A stretch of DNA of 64,000 bases. Source: Parelaphostrongylus tenuis. Taxonomy: Eukaryota; Nematoda; Chromadorea; Rhabditida; Metastrongylidae. The stretch covers positions 1-64,000 of the forward strand of contig JAHQIW010003944.1 in NCBI GenBank assembly GCA_019055375.1, given 5' to 3'. This document shows positions 33,831 to 45,860 of the stretch, in pieces (position 1 is the stretch's first letter; the number at the start of each line of letters is the position of its first letter). The position numbers and the translations under genes were made by a program. The notes beneath the pieces are model-generated. The model worked only from the letters and a program-made list of their open reading frames with translations. It was not told the origin of the DNA and did not search any database.

Positions 33831-35370
33831 ATGACGGTTGGCGACCATTTTGCGCTAACTACGTTTGTTTTCAGCACAAGTATTCAAGTGGTAGATGTGT
33901 TATTTGAAATACTGCCCTCATCTATTGTCAACTGTCATAGGCTATTTGAATATTTGAAGTTGTCTTTCTCTAGTTCAACGCTTCCATTTTCTTCGTTGCA
34001 AAAAAGTGTTCAAGTTTTACTGACAAAACATATATGGATTGTGGCTTACATATGGATTCTGCTCAATTTGAGTTTTTTTTAAATTTCAATTCGAGAGCCT
34101 ATCCTCGTGTGAACTACTGCCATGGCACAACTCTGATACGATGGACGTGGATGCATCATCTCAAAATGTTTTGCTACCGTGAATGTCAGTTGTGTATTAG
34201 GTGACGACTTGAAAAGCTGTAGTAATACTATCTCGAGGTTTCTAAGAAAATATAATTACAGTAGATTACCAAACTTAGTCGACGTTATGCTTCGCCAAGA
34301 CGAGCCCTCGAGTACATCCGTGATCAACCTATTCGTTATAAATACGGTCGTTATTATTGTTCGACATTGAGTTTCATGACTAACACTTTATATCTGAAAC
34401 AGGCTCGATAACTCAAAGAATAGTGTTGCGACTGATCCGTGATGTCAAGGAGCCAGATATGATGAGAACGAACGATCAGAGTTCTAGAAAGGATAAGGCA
34501 CTCGTATGGTACTTAGACCTTAATGACTCAAAACATGTTATATTTTTTGTTATATATAATGGCATGTTATTTTTATATATGAATTATTCTTGAGCAAGGT
34601 CTATAAAAAAGCTGCCAAATATAGAGGTTTGCTTCATTTTAAAAGCCATAAGCTCGACTGCCGGTCACGATAATGTCAGGTAATTTGTCACCTGACTTGA
34701 GGTGACGTATTGCTCGGCGTCGATTCCTTTTTAGAAGAGTAAATCCTCAAAGCATCGGCTGAACCAAGGACGGTGCTCCTGATGAGTCTCGGTAGAACGA
34801 AGAGACGCCTGTATAGCACTTCGACTATAATGGCCCAAAACACGTTATATCCTTATTAGTTCTACAAGCATATACGCAATGGATTATAAAAAGAAAGACA
34901 TTTGGCACCAAAGTACCATGAGAAATCCAAAAAGTTCATCGAAACAGAAGAAAATCCCATTCAAATTTTGGAAATCGCGCGCCTTTTGCAGGATTTCGAT
35001 GCCCGCGTGACGCCACCGGCCACCGTCAAAAAGTTGAGATATCTAATCGATAGACACCATTGTACCAGCTGACGGCGACTCACCCACGCCACAACGCGCC
35101 ATATTGATCAGAACCAGTTCCACGTGTGCGTGCATATTCCGAACGGAGCCGTCACCTGGGGATCATCGGCAAAGGTTTGTGACGTGTTCTATATTTTTTA
35201 TTTATTTTTCACAGATTTACTAACGTTGTATGTTCTTTGTATTTGGCAAAGTCACAGAATGTCTGCGATCTCTATGATTCTCAAACACAAGGCAATAGTA
35301 TCAGACGATTGTATAACAATACTAACAAAGATAGTATTCTCTGCACCATATATTTCTTTTTACGCAATGA
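33831..35370. repeat. Third, diverged relative of the 3.9-kb duplicated segment
   Basis: Blocks at 33880-34080, 34140-34370 and 34900-35200 align with 49530-49640, 49860-50120 and 50600-50900. Shared landmarks are CCCTCATCTRTTG, GATAYGATG.ACGTGG, the CGCGCCTTTT/CGCGCCGCTTT stretch, ATCGATAGRCACC and CTGGGGATCATCGGC. A family C element (34520-34830) sits in the opposite orientation to the one in the other two copies. The shared frame is broken by stops. Confidence 0.6.
34520..34830. repeat. Dispersed repeat family C, copy (inverted relative to 50125 and 58890)
   Basis: Contains TTGAGCAAGGTCT near 34595, AAAGCATCGGCTGAACC near 34750 and CTGATGAGTCTCGGTAGAACGAAG near 34780, the reverse-complement order of the copies at 50125 and 58890. 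Confidence 0.6.
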
Positions 35371-35379
35371 TGTAGAGTA

Positions 35380-35800
35380 ATGTTGAAAACTTTTTCGTCA
35401 GGCGAAACTCAAATCAGCATCTCTCTCTATCCGAGAGCCCGTGCTCTAACCCGTTGCACTACTGATGCCGGTTTTGCCATCACTCTTTCTACGCTACAAC
35501 ACATCTGTCTATCAGCAACCAAGCGGGTATCACTATAACATCATACCAGTGCTCAAAGAGATTAATTGTAGGATTCCTACTTGAGCATCCTACACCTATT
35601 TTCTGCCGGAGAGACTGGGTTCAGTATCGATACCGAGTACCTGGGTCAGGCCGCTAACGGTTACTTGCTGACATATTGATGCGTCGTAGCGTAGAAAGAG
35701 TGATGGCAAAACGAGTGTCAGTAGTACAACGGATTAGACCCCGGGCTTCCGGATAGAGTGAGATACGGGTTTGAGTAGCGTCTGATGCAAAAGTTTTGTA
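35380..35800. mobile_element. tRNA-Gly-type foldback element
   Basis: Left arm inverted (gtcaggcgaaactc, cccgttgcactactgatgcc; 35400-35475). Right arm forward (gagtgtcagtagtacaacgg, gagatacgggtttgagtagcgtctgatgc; 35713-35790). The family centre (gggttcagtatcgataccgag) is at 35615. B boxes are degraded on both arms. Confidence 0.65.
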
Positions 35801-35812
35801 GGAACTTATATG

Positions 35813-36064
35813 TTAATTGACGAAAAATTTATAAACCGTTCTCATTCGCTGGCCAGAAACTTCCATAGGAGTATTAATTCGATAGCTTAAATCTCTGGCT
35901 ACAACTGTTGTCGATTTTCTAAAACAGCATTTTATAACGGTGTAAGATCTTGAAAACCACGTTCCGCACTCATCGTTTCCCTTCATTTTTGTCAAGCGTA
36001 TAATTTTATTGAAACCCGAAAAGCATATCACCATGTAGAGAATTTCCCGTAGTATCAGAACCAT
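35813..36064 (-). CDS. Candidate ORF, product unknown
   Basis: An ATG-started frame of 83 codons with protein-like composition: hydrophobic start (LILREILYMVICFSGF), basic middle (NKIIRLTKMKGNDECG), four cysteines, and ending KFFVN. A TTTTAG acceptor inside (near 35930) allows an alternative exon in another phase. It lies next to a foldback element and has no family I recognise. Confidence 0.25.
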   Translation of the reverse strand: MVLILREILYMVICFSGFNKIIRLTKMKGNDECGTWFSRSYTVIKCCFRKSTTVVARDLSYRINTPMEVSGQRMRTVYKFFVN

Positions 36065-36124
36065 CGTTTTTATACAAAGTATAGATCGATGCGATGAAAA
36101 AAATCACCAATTTAATTAATACTT

Positions 36125-36300
36125 TAACTACAATCGATCACCCCGCCAACCCCTACCCTGCATTCCCCTCTCGCCCCCCTTCCTGCCCCGTGAATGAGCC
36201 GGCAAATGAGGTCGCCAAAATTGTGAAACTCGGTCGATCTCTCCTGCTAAACGGCATCTCCCGAAAATAAGCACAACGTTGGAATTACTGGAAATGACGG
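36125..36300 (+). mobile_element. SINE-like fragment related to 25612-25875
   Basis: C-rich stretch (36135-36190) followed by gaggtcgccaaaattgtgaaact and a segment similar to the corresponding body at 25735-25840. No tRNA head is left. Confidence 0.4.
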
Positions 36301-36949
36301 GCATCTATTAATTACTAATAGTCTAAAGGAAGAGCTCTGTCCGGCAAGGTTTAGAGCGCGAATCTTTCCCTTCTAATACAGCACTACCTGGACAACTTTT
36401 TCGAAAAGCAAACAAGATTTTGAGTACTTCTAAACTTGTGCTATCGAGTGAGTTCTAGCACTCTATGGAACGAGTTTGTTCAGCGAAATATAATCGCGAT
36501 AAGAAAGAAGATGTGGTCGTGTGAAACACAATTTTATTCTGAATTTAACAGTACCATAAAAGGGTGCTTCGAAAAACCGATTATATAGAACTCTAGCCAG
36601 CCAGAGGATCAAGCTTTCGAATGATTACTAACATTCCTATCAAAACTCCACTGTCCAACGAATGACATCGGTTTATAATTTTATCGCCTTCTAACATGTA
36701 AGTACCGTTTTGCAGATCAATCTACATCACTCAGTATATCTAAAAAATCACACTACCGCTTACAGCGATTGGTTAAAAAATTCTACTTCTTTCCAAGGAA
36801 TGTGACCGTACTTTCACTGAACACGCAGAGCTTTTTATCACCGTGTGAAAAAGCCTGAAGAGAATAAAAAATTCTGTTTGCCAGATCAAATAAGCCGAGA
36901 AATGAATATAGGTCTTCACTCGTATTGTAAATTAGTAAAATTCGGACTA
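36301..36949. other. No feature seen
   Basis: AT-rich; no supported frame. Confidence 0.4.
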
Positions 36950-37560
36950 CGTTAATCCGATAGCATGTTTCAAGCCTTTTATGGGGTTTGGTGTATCACT
37001 AACACAGTACTAGAGAGGTGTTTTACCCTTATTAATTCATCAGTTGAGCGGTGCCTCTCGGTTCAGCCAATTGCTTGTAGAGGGATATATTCCCTACTTA
37101 TAAGGAATCGATGCCGATTGATTTGAATCACCGTATGTCGAATGACAAAATTCCCCGACATTGCATTGACCACAACCGAGTGTTTGTGGCTGTTGTGAAT
37201 CGGCTGATTTGAATAGCACTTTACTACTGAAGAGCCTGGAAAGGCAGAGTAGCTGTCTAGTACTGAATAAGTGTCTTATCACATCTCAGAGCAATGCTCA
37301 AAGCATGTTATCAGCTTATCAGCTTATTATTAATTTCAAGCGAGATATTTATAAAAAGTCAAGAGTAAAGATATGATTCATTTTACTAGCCACAAGCGCT
37401 GGATTTTGGTCACTGCAATGACGGGAGATCTTGTTGCTCGACAAGCGGTGATTCAAATAGATTGACGTCCATTCCTGCATAAGAGTATATACCTTTGCAA
37501 GGGATCGGGTGAACCGAAAGGCATCGTATACATGAGCCCGACAAGGCGAAAAGCCATCTA
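36950..37560. repeat. Two adjacent copies of dispersed repeat family C
   Basis: First copy about 36950-37290 (CATGTTTCAAGCCTTTTATGGGG, TCATCAGTTGAGCGGTGCC, GAGGGATATATTCCC). The second, about 37290-37560, is in the other orientation (GGTCACTGCAATGACGGGAGATC, AAGGGATCGGGTGAACC), giving an inverted pair. Confidence 0.65.
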
Positions 37561-40500
37561 GTACTGTGTATCCTTTTGAGGACGGCGAAATTTTTGGGTG
37601 GTGGGCGGTTCGGACGGCTATGATGCGAAGGTACCATTGCGCGGTGTAATGCCAATGTGGCAGTTTTCTAATTGAATGTATTCTTTTTTCGTCAACAAAT
37701 AGGGTTTCTATGTCAGTAGATGGCTGAATGTGATAGAACAGACTCCAATAAGGTTATTTTGACCAGAAATAACGTAGCTGCTCCATTTACAATGCATGCT
37801 TTCAAAAACAAATCCAAGTGTTTTTGGAGAGACTAAATTTAGAATCTTTATCAGACAACTCTGTGTTATTTTATTCATACTTCCCAAAATTCAATCAAAC
37901 TTATTTTTGATTTCTTTAAGTTTTCGTATACTTTATTGTATAAAGAGCATAAAATTTTCCGTACCTACTGGAAATTGGAAAATAATCAATAGTTCATCAA
38001 AAATTGTGCCGCTTTTGCAAAATTGCTGCAATCCCACTTCATCGATAATTCTCAATGTTTTTTATTAACTATTAATGCGCTTCAGATTCTTATTTCTCGG
38101 ACCAATGCATAAATTTGTTCCAATTCTTTATTCTTGACCATGGTATGGAAAAAAAAGATGTAAGAATACGGCTCTTTTTCGTTATCTCTGCCCTGCTTAG
38201 GGCCTTTGGTAAAGGCGTATTATTTGCATCTGTAAAACTTTCTGACAATCATTCAATAGCTGATATCAAATGAATTTAAAAGACATCTTCCATTTCTTGA
38301 ATGGCTTGTTTTTTGTGGTTTAACAGGCAAAATAACATTTTGTTCCACATTCAAGCATTTCTTGCCGCATAAAGTTTTTTCATATGCAGTTACTATTTCT
38401 TAGACCGGGCAAATATCAGCAATTTCGACGGTGTGCTCGGCTTTTGGAAGGAAGTTCTTAGAATGCTGTAACATTCAAAAGAAATCTGTTAAATTGGCTC
38501 TTGTACGGCCCGATACACGTGTTTCGACCTTGACAGTCTCGCCAGTCGGGCAGATACCTTCGTCTTTTAGCCAATCCTCTGTAGATGCTGCAGTCCCCAC
38601 ACTAAGAGTAGGTGACGGAGAACGATTTACACTACATTGCTGTCAGGTGAAAATCACCAGGAGAGCAGATTTGTACACTCAGTCTCCCTTGGCTGGTATT
38701 TTGAAGTAAATTATACCGTTCTCTATATATGTATGTATATATATACATATATGTATATATACTCTTTTTATACCCGTGCTAGCGAGACTGACGAGAGGAA
38801 ACACGTGCATCGGGCTGTGCAAAAACCCATTTTACAGACCACTGACAGCTTCGCTCAGATAACAATTATGAGTCAACAGAAAATTAGGTTTTGGAAATTT
38901 GGGTTTCTATCGATGCCCGCATCCTGTTTTGACCTCTTGGAAAAACGCGTTTTCTGCCTTTTTAGGAGTGCTAATAAGCCTTTGATAGCTGAAAGTTTGA
39001 TAATTTTGAATGTATACTTAGATTTCACAATAGCTTTTTCAATGCGCTCTAAGAATGAAACTAAAATATCTTTCACACACAAGTACTTCCTCTGAACAAA
39101 CCTTTTTGCCAGAATTTCAATAATTTTTCAATAGCTCGAATCTGAGAGATTCCCATAATGACTATATTTTTGTGAACAACTCCTTGTTTTGCTCTCGATG
39201 TCAAAAAAAGATTACAATTCGGAGTTAATCGATATGTTGCAAGTAGAGCTTTGACTTGGAGCCGATGTCGCGAAATTACACCTTTGAAGTTGCTGAACTC
39301 AATATTCTTTTGACTGTTACAGCACTTTAAGAAGTGCTCTTCAAGAATCAACTATATCTTTGGAATCGTTGGGATTTGCACTATAGAATGCCTATTGAAT
39401 GTTCATAGAAAACATTTCATCCAGAGAAAAATACTCAAGTGTGAAACAAATTTTATTTCGACTTTTACAGCGCAAAAAGGAAGCCGCTCGGAAAACAAAA
39501 TGCACTTTTCGAATTCAATCAATTTCTGTTATCGAATGGTTGTTTACACATCAGATCAAAGCAAAAAATGCATTTTCACCAAGTTGCTCAAAAAGGTGGA
39601 GATAACGGAGAACCGAGAGATGCCTGTGTATTGCTAAAGATTAGTGCAAATTAGAATTGTTTTTGTTTTATGTGATTATTACTGGCTAACGTTTGTTAAT
39701 GAATGTACTGACAAACTGTTAGCAATGCCAGCATTATGCAAATATGGCTAAGAAGAATAGATTTCCAAAGGAAGTTGGAAAGGCACTTTTTCAAGAATGC
39801 AGTTTTTTTAAGGGAAAGTGTAGATTTCTAAAATAGAGGAGCGTTCTTTTCACAAAAACTGCGTTCCTAAAACTCTCCATAATAATAATTCATCAAATCA
39901 TCGTAATAATGAGGATTTCTTGGTATAAATTTCTACTACAGACGTTTCGTGAAATCCGCTGTAAGTTGAAAGGACGAATTGATTGCGGAAAGCGTAAAAT
40001 ATTACCATTTTTTTCGCTAATAGCACAAACAGAAGATGTCCTTTTTAAAAACCAGCTAAAGGTTCTAAAATGTCCATTTTTTTAGTTAGCGAATAAATCC
40101 TAATAATCTAGTGGTATGGATCATTCCCCGAGAAATAAAGCCAAGGGTCCACTAGCGCAATCTTTCGAATGCAATTGAAGGCGACAGAAATTTTTTTGCA
40201 AAACTGAGGAATTTCAAAACAGTTGGCTGTTATTTCCTTAGAAATACGTTTACAAAGTCTTTCAATGAAAATTCAATCTTTTTCGCGAAAAGTTTATAAG
40301 AATCGATATCTAACCACGTAATCCCAAAAATCCGCTATGAATTGGAAATATTGAACTACGACTGCAAAACGTTATCTTTTACTTATTAGTATAACGTAGT
40401 ATGAAAATCTTTTCATGCAACAAGCTTGCTGTCAATATCAGCATTTTTCAAACTATCGATTAACTAGAAAAGCATCAAAGATGAAAGAGACGTTCAATAA

Positions 40501-40679
40501 CAGCTGGAAATACATTCCTTTACGCAAAGATATGGTTTTTTTCCTCTAAAAAAGGCAAGTTTTTGGATACATTAGCGTTAATCGTGATTATTCACACAAA
40601 AGCTTCATCAGTGAGATTTAATTATTTTTTGATGATAATTTTTCTTTCAGAATTCAAACATCCCGATTTCCTATTATAG
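37561..40679. other. AT-rich stretch, simple repeat, unsupported frames
   Basis: Several 65-150-codon frames are open on both strands (38637-39095 plus, 39073-39351 minus), but they overlap, are A/T-driven and lack paired splice sites. A (TA/TG)n microsatellite with palindromic order lies at about 38722-38762. Words such as GCTGTTACAGC recur in this part of the window (27965, 39310, 39465), which hints at an undefined repeat. Confidence 0.35.
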
Positions 40680-40830
40680 CACCGACCAATCTTCGTAACC
40701 GTCCAAACGGCTCGCCCAGCTGAGAGTTATAATAACCCTTATCGTCTGCAAAAGGATATGTGCATACCAGACCTTAGAAAAGGCTCAAAACATATTGTCA
40801 ACTTATCAGACTATTATTTTTTTTGAGCAC
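40680..40830. repeat. Dispersed repeat family C, fragment
   Basis: CAGACCTTAGAAAAGGCTCAAAACATATTGTCA near 40770 is the conserved end of the family; the rest is truncated. Confidence 0.6.
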
Positions 40831-40838
40831 ATCTATAC

Positions 40839-41052
40839 CAACAGGCGAAGCCAAATGTCTGAACTATGCTTTTGACGAAAAGACAATTGTTTTTGAGAAA
40901 CACAAAGTGAATGTTTAAGGTAATCAGGAAAGTAGAAGGAATCCATAGACTTCCGTAAGTGTGCGACTGGTGACACAGGAAGACTTTCGTATAGTATACG
41001 GACACCATCGTTAACAACAGGAAATGTAACCAAGTTTGAGAAGATAGGTGAT
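40839..41052 (-). CDS. Candidate exon, product unknown
   Basis: An open frame of about 80 codons on the minus strand, from a CTCTTAAG acceptor at 41053 to a TTG/GTATAG donor at 40838. It includes TFPVVNDGVRILYESLP, LRKSMDSFYFPDYLKHSL and RQKHSSDIWLRLL. Two other frames are open over parts of the same bases. The donor abuts a family C repeat, so the next exon, if any, lies beyond it and was not found. Confidence 0.3.
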
Positions 41053-41204
41053 CTTAAGAGAATTTAACAGTATTTACCTAAAAAAAAATTTTGTCCTGAG
41101 TGCTACCACCTTCATGTGATTTATTTCTGATAAAGTGAACTCGTTGAAGCGAGTTCATCGTATGACAGAATAACTTCCTCTTTGGAAATCATTTTTGTTT
41201 GACC

Positions 41205-41405
41205 GCCTATTGCGGTGTTTTGATGTTTTCAATAAACCCAATGAGGTAGAGTTGTGTGCAAAACGTCTGCGTCAGCCGGGATTTGAACCCATACCTTACT
41301 CTTTCCTGGTGCATGTGCTAAACTATTGCAACGGTTTAACACATGCTCCCGGAAAGAGTAAGATCTGCGGGTGACGCAAACGTTTTTGCACAGCACTCTA
41401 CATCA
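41205..41405. mobile_element. Compact tRNA-Gly-type foldback element
   Basis: Left arm: tttgaccgcctattgcggtg, then the inverted B box gcgtcagccgggatttgaaccc (41269). Right arm: forward half ending gggtgacgcaaacgtttttgcac (41369-41392). The central loop is nearly absent (about 41310-41340), so this copy would fold into one long hairpin. Confidence 0.7.
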
Positions 41406-41499
41406 TTGAATTTCGTCTTTATTCATTCGAAAACTTTTCTGAGTTGGAAAAGGATTGTCGTGTTTAGGCAGAATTACGCTACACAAAATCTTTTCCTTT

Positions 41500-41990
41500 G
41501 CGCACTTCTTTCCAATTATGAAGATCAATTCTGTCTTCCAATCACTGGAATTGGTCGTTATGATGCCAATGCAACACGTCATTGGGAGCCATGTGAAGTA
41601 GTGCCATAGTAATGAGCAATGTAAATTTATATGTTCTGCCTTTACTAGTAAAATTGTACCACTTTGGTTCCAGGAGAATCGTGGAGATATGGTAATTGGG
41701 AAAATTGGGTAATTGGGAATAGAGGTTGGCGGTATTCCTTGCAATAATTTTTTTCATTCATCCACAAGCAAAAAATAAATGATCCTTTCGCTAACTGTGA
41801 GTGCTTTCGAGAGAAGAAATATACCAAAAAAAGTTGTTCACATATGATCTCCATTACTCTTTCATATGCGCATCGCAGTGCTAACGCTGACCATGTTGTT
41901 GAGACATTGTCATTGCACATGCTTCAATCATCTTCAAGCCAATCTGGAAGTTTTTGATTCCACTGGGAGTGTTTATCTGAGTCTGCGCTG
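41500..41990. repeat. Dispersed repeat family G, copy 1
   Basis: Aligns with 61990-62460: both contain CTGTCTTC.AATCACTGGA near the start. Both contain a minus-strand peptide block, MCNDNVSTTWSALALRC here and MCSDNAPTWTALVMRRA in copy 2. Frames are disrupted elsewhere. The origin (transposase or host gene fragment) is unknown. Confidence 0.55.
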
Positions 41991-43344
41991 TTCAAAATCG
42001 GTGGAGGAAATCAAAGCAAACTCTGTTTGTAGCAGTGTGTAAGCTTCAGCCACATTCGAAGAGAGAAAACAGAAATCAATATAATTTCGAAGTAATTTCG
42101 AAGTATTTTAACTAAGGTAGCAATAGCGGCTTTTTTGTGATCCCAGATTACATCTATGCTCACCAATGCGTTTATTTTAAACAGTGGCAGCGACGTCTAT
42201 AAAACCTTTGTTAGATAGATGTACAAGGAAACTTCATTTACATGGCAAAAATGGTAAGTTTTATGAGTAATATATACTACTATAATGCAATAATTTGGTG
42301 GGCCTCAGAGGAACATCTCAAGCGGACAGATTCGTTATGAAATTCGGTTGAGGATTATGCAATGCCATGCCGCTTAATATGTCGAGCTATAGTAAATTTT
42401 ATCGCACTCCTTTGAGTCTTTTAGATGGTTTCGATGTCTATTTTTTCATTAACATGACGAATGCGTCTGTGTTATAATTTTCAAATAAGTAATTAATCCG
42501 AAGATAATCCTTACTTTCTGGCGTTTAACTTTGTACATTGATCTTGCGAATTATACTTCGCCTTTTAGTTCTCAGAGGAAACGAAAGCGCCGTGTCAAAC
42601 GAGCGGATACGGTGAGCCGAAGCATTGGAGTGATGCAAAAGAGCTCTCCAGCTACAGAAGTAAGCCTTTTAGCATCTTCAAAACAAAGAATACATGGATA
42701 ATTCCTTATAGAGGTTGATTATCTCATAAATCTGACTTTATTGGTAGCATGATAGACATAGGAGAATTCCTATTTGGCCTATGCAGTGATTTTCGGTAGT
42801 CAGAAATGTGTCAGGGTAGTATTTTCCTTCCAAAAAAAGTTCATTCCTGTTTTTTCGAGCGAAGGATTATGAAAGGTACTGTGAGCACATTGATCGAGTC
42901 GACGACCTATGTGGAGTTTGATGTAGGAAACGTTTACCCTCAACTACAGGCGCCATACTTTTCATCTTTATCACATGCAATCCCGCTGATTAATAGGTTG
43001 AGGAAGAAGTTTTATGAAAGTGCTTGCAAAACATTCATTTATACACCTCTTACACTCAAGCAATGACAGAACTAACAGTCAAAGTACTCCCTTCAACTTC
43101 AAGCACTTCCTGCCATTTTTTCAGCGAAATATCGATTCGGATAAAATTTCGAATTCTTGCTGTTGAAGAAATGAATGATTAAAGTTGCATTGAGCTTAGT
43201 AACTCAACAATGTTCGCGGATTTGAACTCGTATGGGTTTGAAACGGGAGTAATGTGCGTCTCTCTAAAGGATACAAAATGAACTGGCATCCACCTTGTTA
43301 TGCAACTGTTGATAAAGTTAATAACTTGAATCGGATTTTTCTAG
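41991..43344. other. No firm feature
   Basis: AT-rich. An 86-codon plus-strand frame (42806-43066) has no splice support. Confidence 0.35.
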
Positions 43345-43690
43345 TTTGACCGCTTCCAACGGTGGTATGATGTTTCAGGTATGCCCAGTGATGTAGAGTG
43401 ATGTGCAAAACTTTTTGCGGCAAGCGGGACGCGAACCCGTATCTCACTCTATTCGGGAGCGCGTGCTCTAACCCTTTGCACTACTAACGCCTGCATTGCC
43501 TCACTACTTCCATAAAAATAGATAAATATAGATAGATGCGTTTTAGTGTGGAGAGAGTGATAGCGGAACAGGCGTTGGTAGTGCAACGGGTCAGGGAACG
43601 CGCCACCGAATGGAGTGAGATAAGGGTTCGCTCCCGCCTGATGCAAGAAGTTTTGCACATCTCTCCACATCATGACGTTCCTGACTTTTG
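43345..43690. mobile_element. tRNA-Gly-type foldback element, both arms well kept
   Basis: Left: gtttgaccgcttccaacggtgg, gatgtagagtgatgtgcaaaac, inverted B box gacgcgaacccg and inverted A box ccctttgcactactaacgcc (43420-43492). Right: gcgttggtagtgcaacgggtcag and gggttcgctcccgcctgatgc (43571-43645). The loop holds an (atagat)n-like stretch. Confidence 0.75.
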
Positions 43691-44664
43691 TGGTTAAAAA
43701 GGTTTTGATGATGTTTACAAGAATGATGCAAGTGAAAGAAAAGGCATAACAAGTTCCATCAAAGCTATTTCGAAGTGTTTTGAAGTTATGACAGGATTTT
43801 CTACTTAATCAAATTACCATTTCTCATTATCATGATCATAGAGGGACTTCTGGTTTTTATAGTCACTAGCATATTCAGTTGTCATACAAGAAGATTTATA
43901 AAGTTAGGTAATCAAACAAAGAAATCTCTTAATAGATGTACATCACTAGTTTGCGATTGTTCTTAGGTAACCAAATCTCGTTGCAGCTGAAATCAATACA
44001 ACTAGCGCTGAAAGCAAGCAAAAGTCAAAGCTGCATACACAAAGGATTGCCATGTAAGCTTAATTGGAGATTTGTTCTTTCATTTTAAAATCGGTCACTG
44101 CCGTTGACATTGCCATTACCGTCGGTCTATTGACCACTAGAAGATTCCATGACTCTTCCTTTCATGCAATCCATTTCATTGATTTACCAAAAATTTGGTT
44201 TTTTCAAATTCTTTAAGTGATAAGCACTCAGCTGTTCATGTTCACTTGAATCCCTGCATGGATCATCATTACCTGTAATCAGAAACCCAAAATTTCTTTC
44301 TTTCTTTCTTTCTTTCTTTCTTTTTTTCTTTCTTCCTTTCTTTTCTTCACTATTCGCGTGTGCTTCAAAAAAGCATATTCGACTCAAACGGCAATGAATA
44401 CGAAGATCCACAACAAGAGCGAATGACTGAGGATGATTGACTAGGATTGTTGGCTCCGAAAAAGACAAAAGTGTTCAAGCAGTAACCAGAACAAATCCTC
44501 GTCTTTGTTTGTACATTCTGACTTACTGCGCTGCAAGATGAACTCGCAACCCTAAACATTCCGAAAGATGAATATTAGATGGTGTTTCTTATAAAAATTT
44601 GAAGATGACGACGTTTGTACCTAAAAAACCCCATCTGCAGTAAACTTTACTTTTCATGTTCAAT
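43691..44664. other. AT-rich stretch with a microsatellite
   Basis: No supported frame. A (CTTT)n tetranucleotide repeat with a few interruptions occupies 44298-44343; the minus-strand frame over it reads KKRKKERKKE and is an artefact of the repeat. Confidence 0.6.
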
Positions 44665-45040
44665 TTGAAAAATACCGCCACCGATGAAAAGAAAGAATTT
44701 TCTGCATCGAATAGTAAGCGAAGACGAAAAGTGGATTCATTTTGGCAGTCCAAAGCTCAAAAGATCATGGAGTGGCACCGGATAACGAGAAAAATCGACT
44801 GCAAAGCGGAATACTCACAGAAAGAAGTTTAGGTACGCATTTGGTGAGATCAGGAAGGCGTCCAGTAGTGCGAGATTTTGAAATCTGGTGAATCGCAGGG
44901 CTAATGCAACACCTTTTCAACAACAGTTGACCAAATTAAACCAAAACTGCAAGGAAAACGAGGGAAATGGCTCGTAAGGCACGACAAAGAGATTACGCTG
45001 CGTAGTAACGTTCGACATTTAGTTGCAAAACAGATGAAAT
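44665..45040 (+). mobile_element. Mariner-family transposon remnant 4
   Basis: Plus-strand translation gives HRIVSEDEKWIHFGSPKLK (mariner HRIVTGDEKWI signature, first catalytic Asp region). Next come RSWSGTG, then KAEYSQKEV, stop, VRIWWDQEGVQ (second Asp in the WWDxxG motif), and TFSTTVDQIKPKLQGKRGKW. The LHDNAPSH equivalent is scrambled (LRSNVRHLVAKQ). Stops and the damaged third motif make it inactive. It appears to be a different lineage from remnants 1 and 2. Confidence 0.85.
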
Positions 45041-45635
45041 GCGTTATAAAAGAGCTGGGGTGAAGGTTTCAGGAGTTTTCACCTTACCAGCCTCACTCTT
45101 TCGACAATGCAAGGCCAGATTGCCAACTGAGATTATCAAATTCAAAATTACAAACTGGCAAAGCAAAAATGTTACCAAATTTTACCACCATTATTCACCA
45201 AATTTGCCTTCAATGGCATTAAAAATTACCCAGGATTCAAATAAACTTTAGTAAAAAAATTTCGTATTCCTTGAATATTTGAGCCGTGAAAAGCGGTGAA
45301 GTTATATTTGTACACCCCAATATGAAGATTAAACACTTACGGAGATTCAGTAACTAATTTTTTCTTTTTTCTTAGAGTCAGCTTAGCGATCACGCCAATA
45401 CTTTCATATGGCGTAAAAGCGCGAGGGAGCCAACCAATCTGTGGCATGGATACGAGAGTTATCCTTTGTATAATTCTAAATTATTCTAAATTATGACAGT
45501 TCATTATTACACTGCCATGCCTAACAAGACCTCAGATCTTTGATATCAAGTTCTGAAGCAGATCTGATTGTATATATGCGATCAGTACATTTGTTGAATT
45601 TAGTCTGAGCCCTTTTAGGTTGAATACGTTTACCA

Positions 45636-45860
45636 GTAATTATAGTGCTCAGATATGTTGTTTGTTACTGCACTTTGTTTCACTATATTTCGAATTGTTG
45701 ACAGAACAGCCTTTCACAATTGATGATGTAAACGATGAAAATTATATGTATAATTATAGTACTCAAATGTGTTGTTTGTTACTGCACTGTGTTTGTTTCA
45801 CTATGTTTCGAAGTGTTGGGAGAACAGTCTTTCACAAATGATGATGGAATTTATATTTGA
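45636..45860 (+). repeat. Tandem duplication, two units of about 110 bp
   Basis: Unit 1 (about 45636-45750) and unit 2 (about 45752-45860) share tgttgtttgttactgcact, ttcactat.tttcgaa.tgttg and gaacagYctttcacaa in order, with scattered changes and one small insertion (gtttg) in unit 2. Confidence 0.85.

Noticed and set aside
44184..44468. 94-codon minus-strand ORF
   Set aside because: Much of it is translated (CTTT)n microsatellite giving K/E/R repeats.
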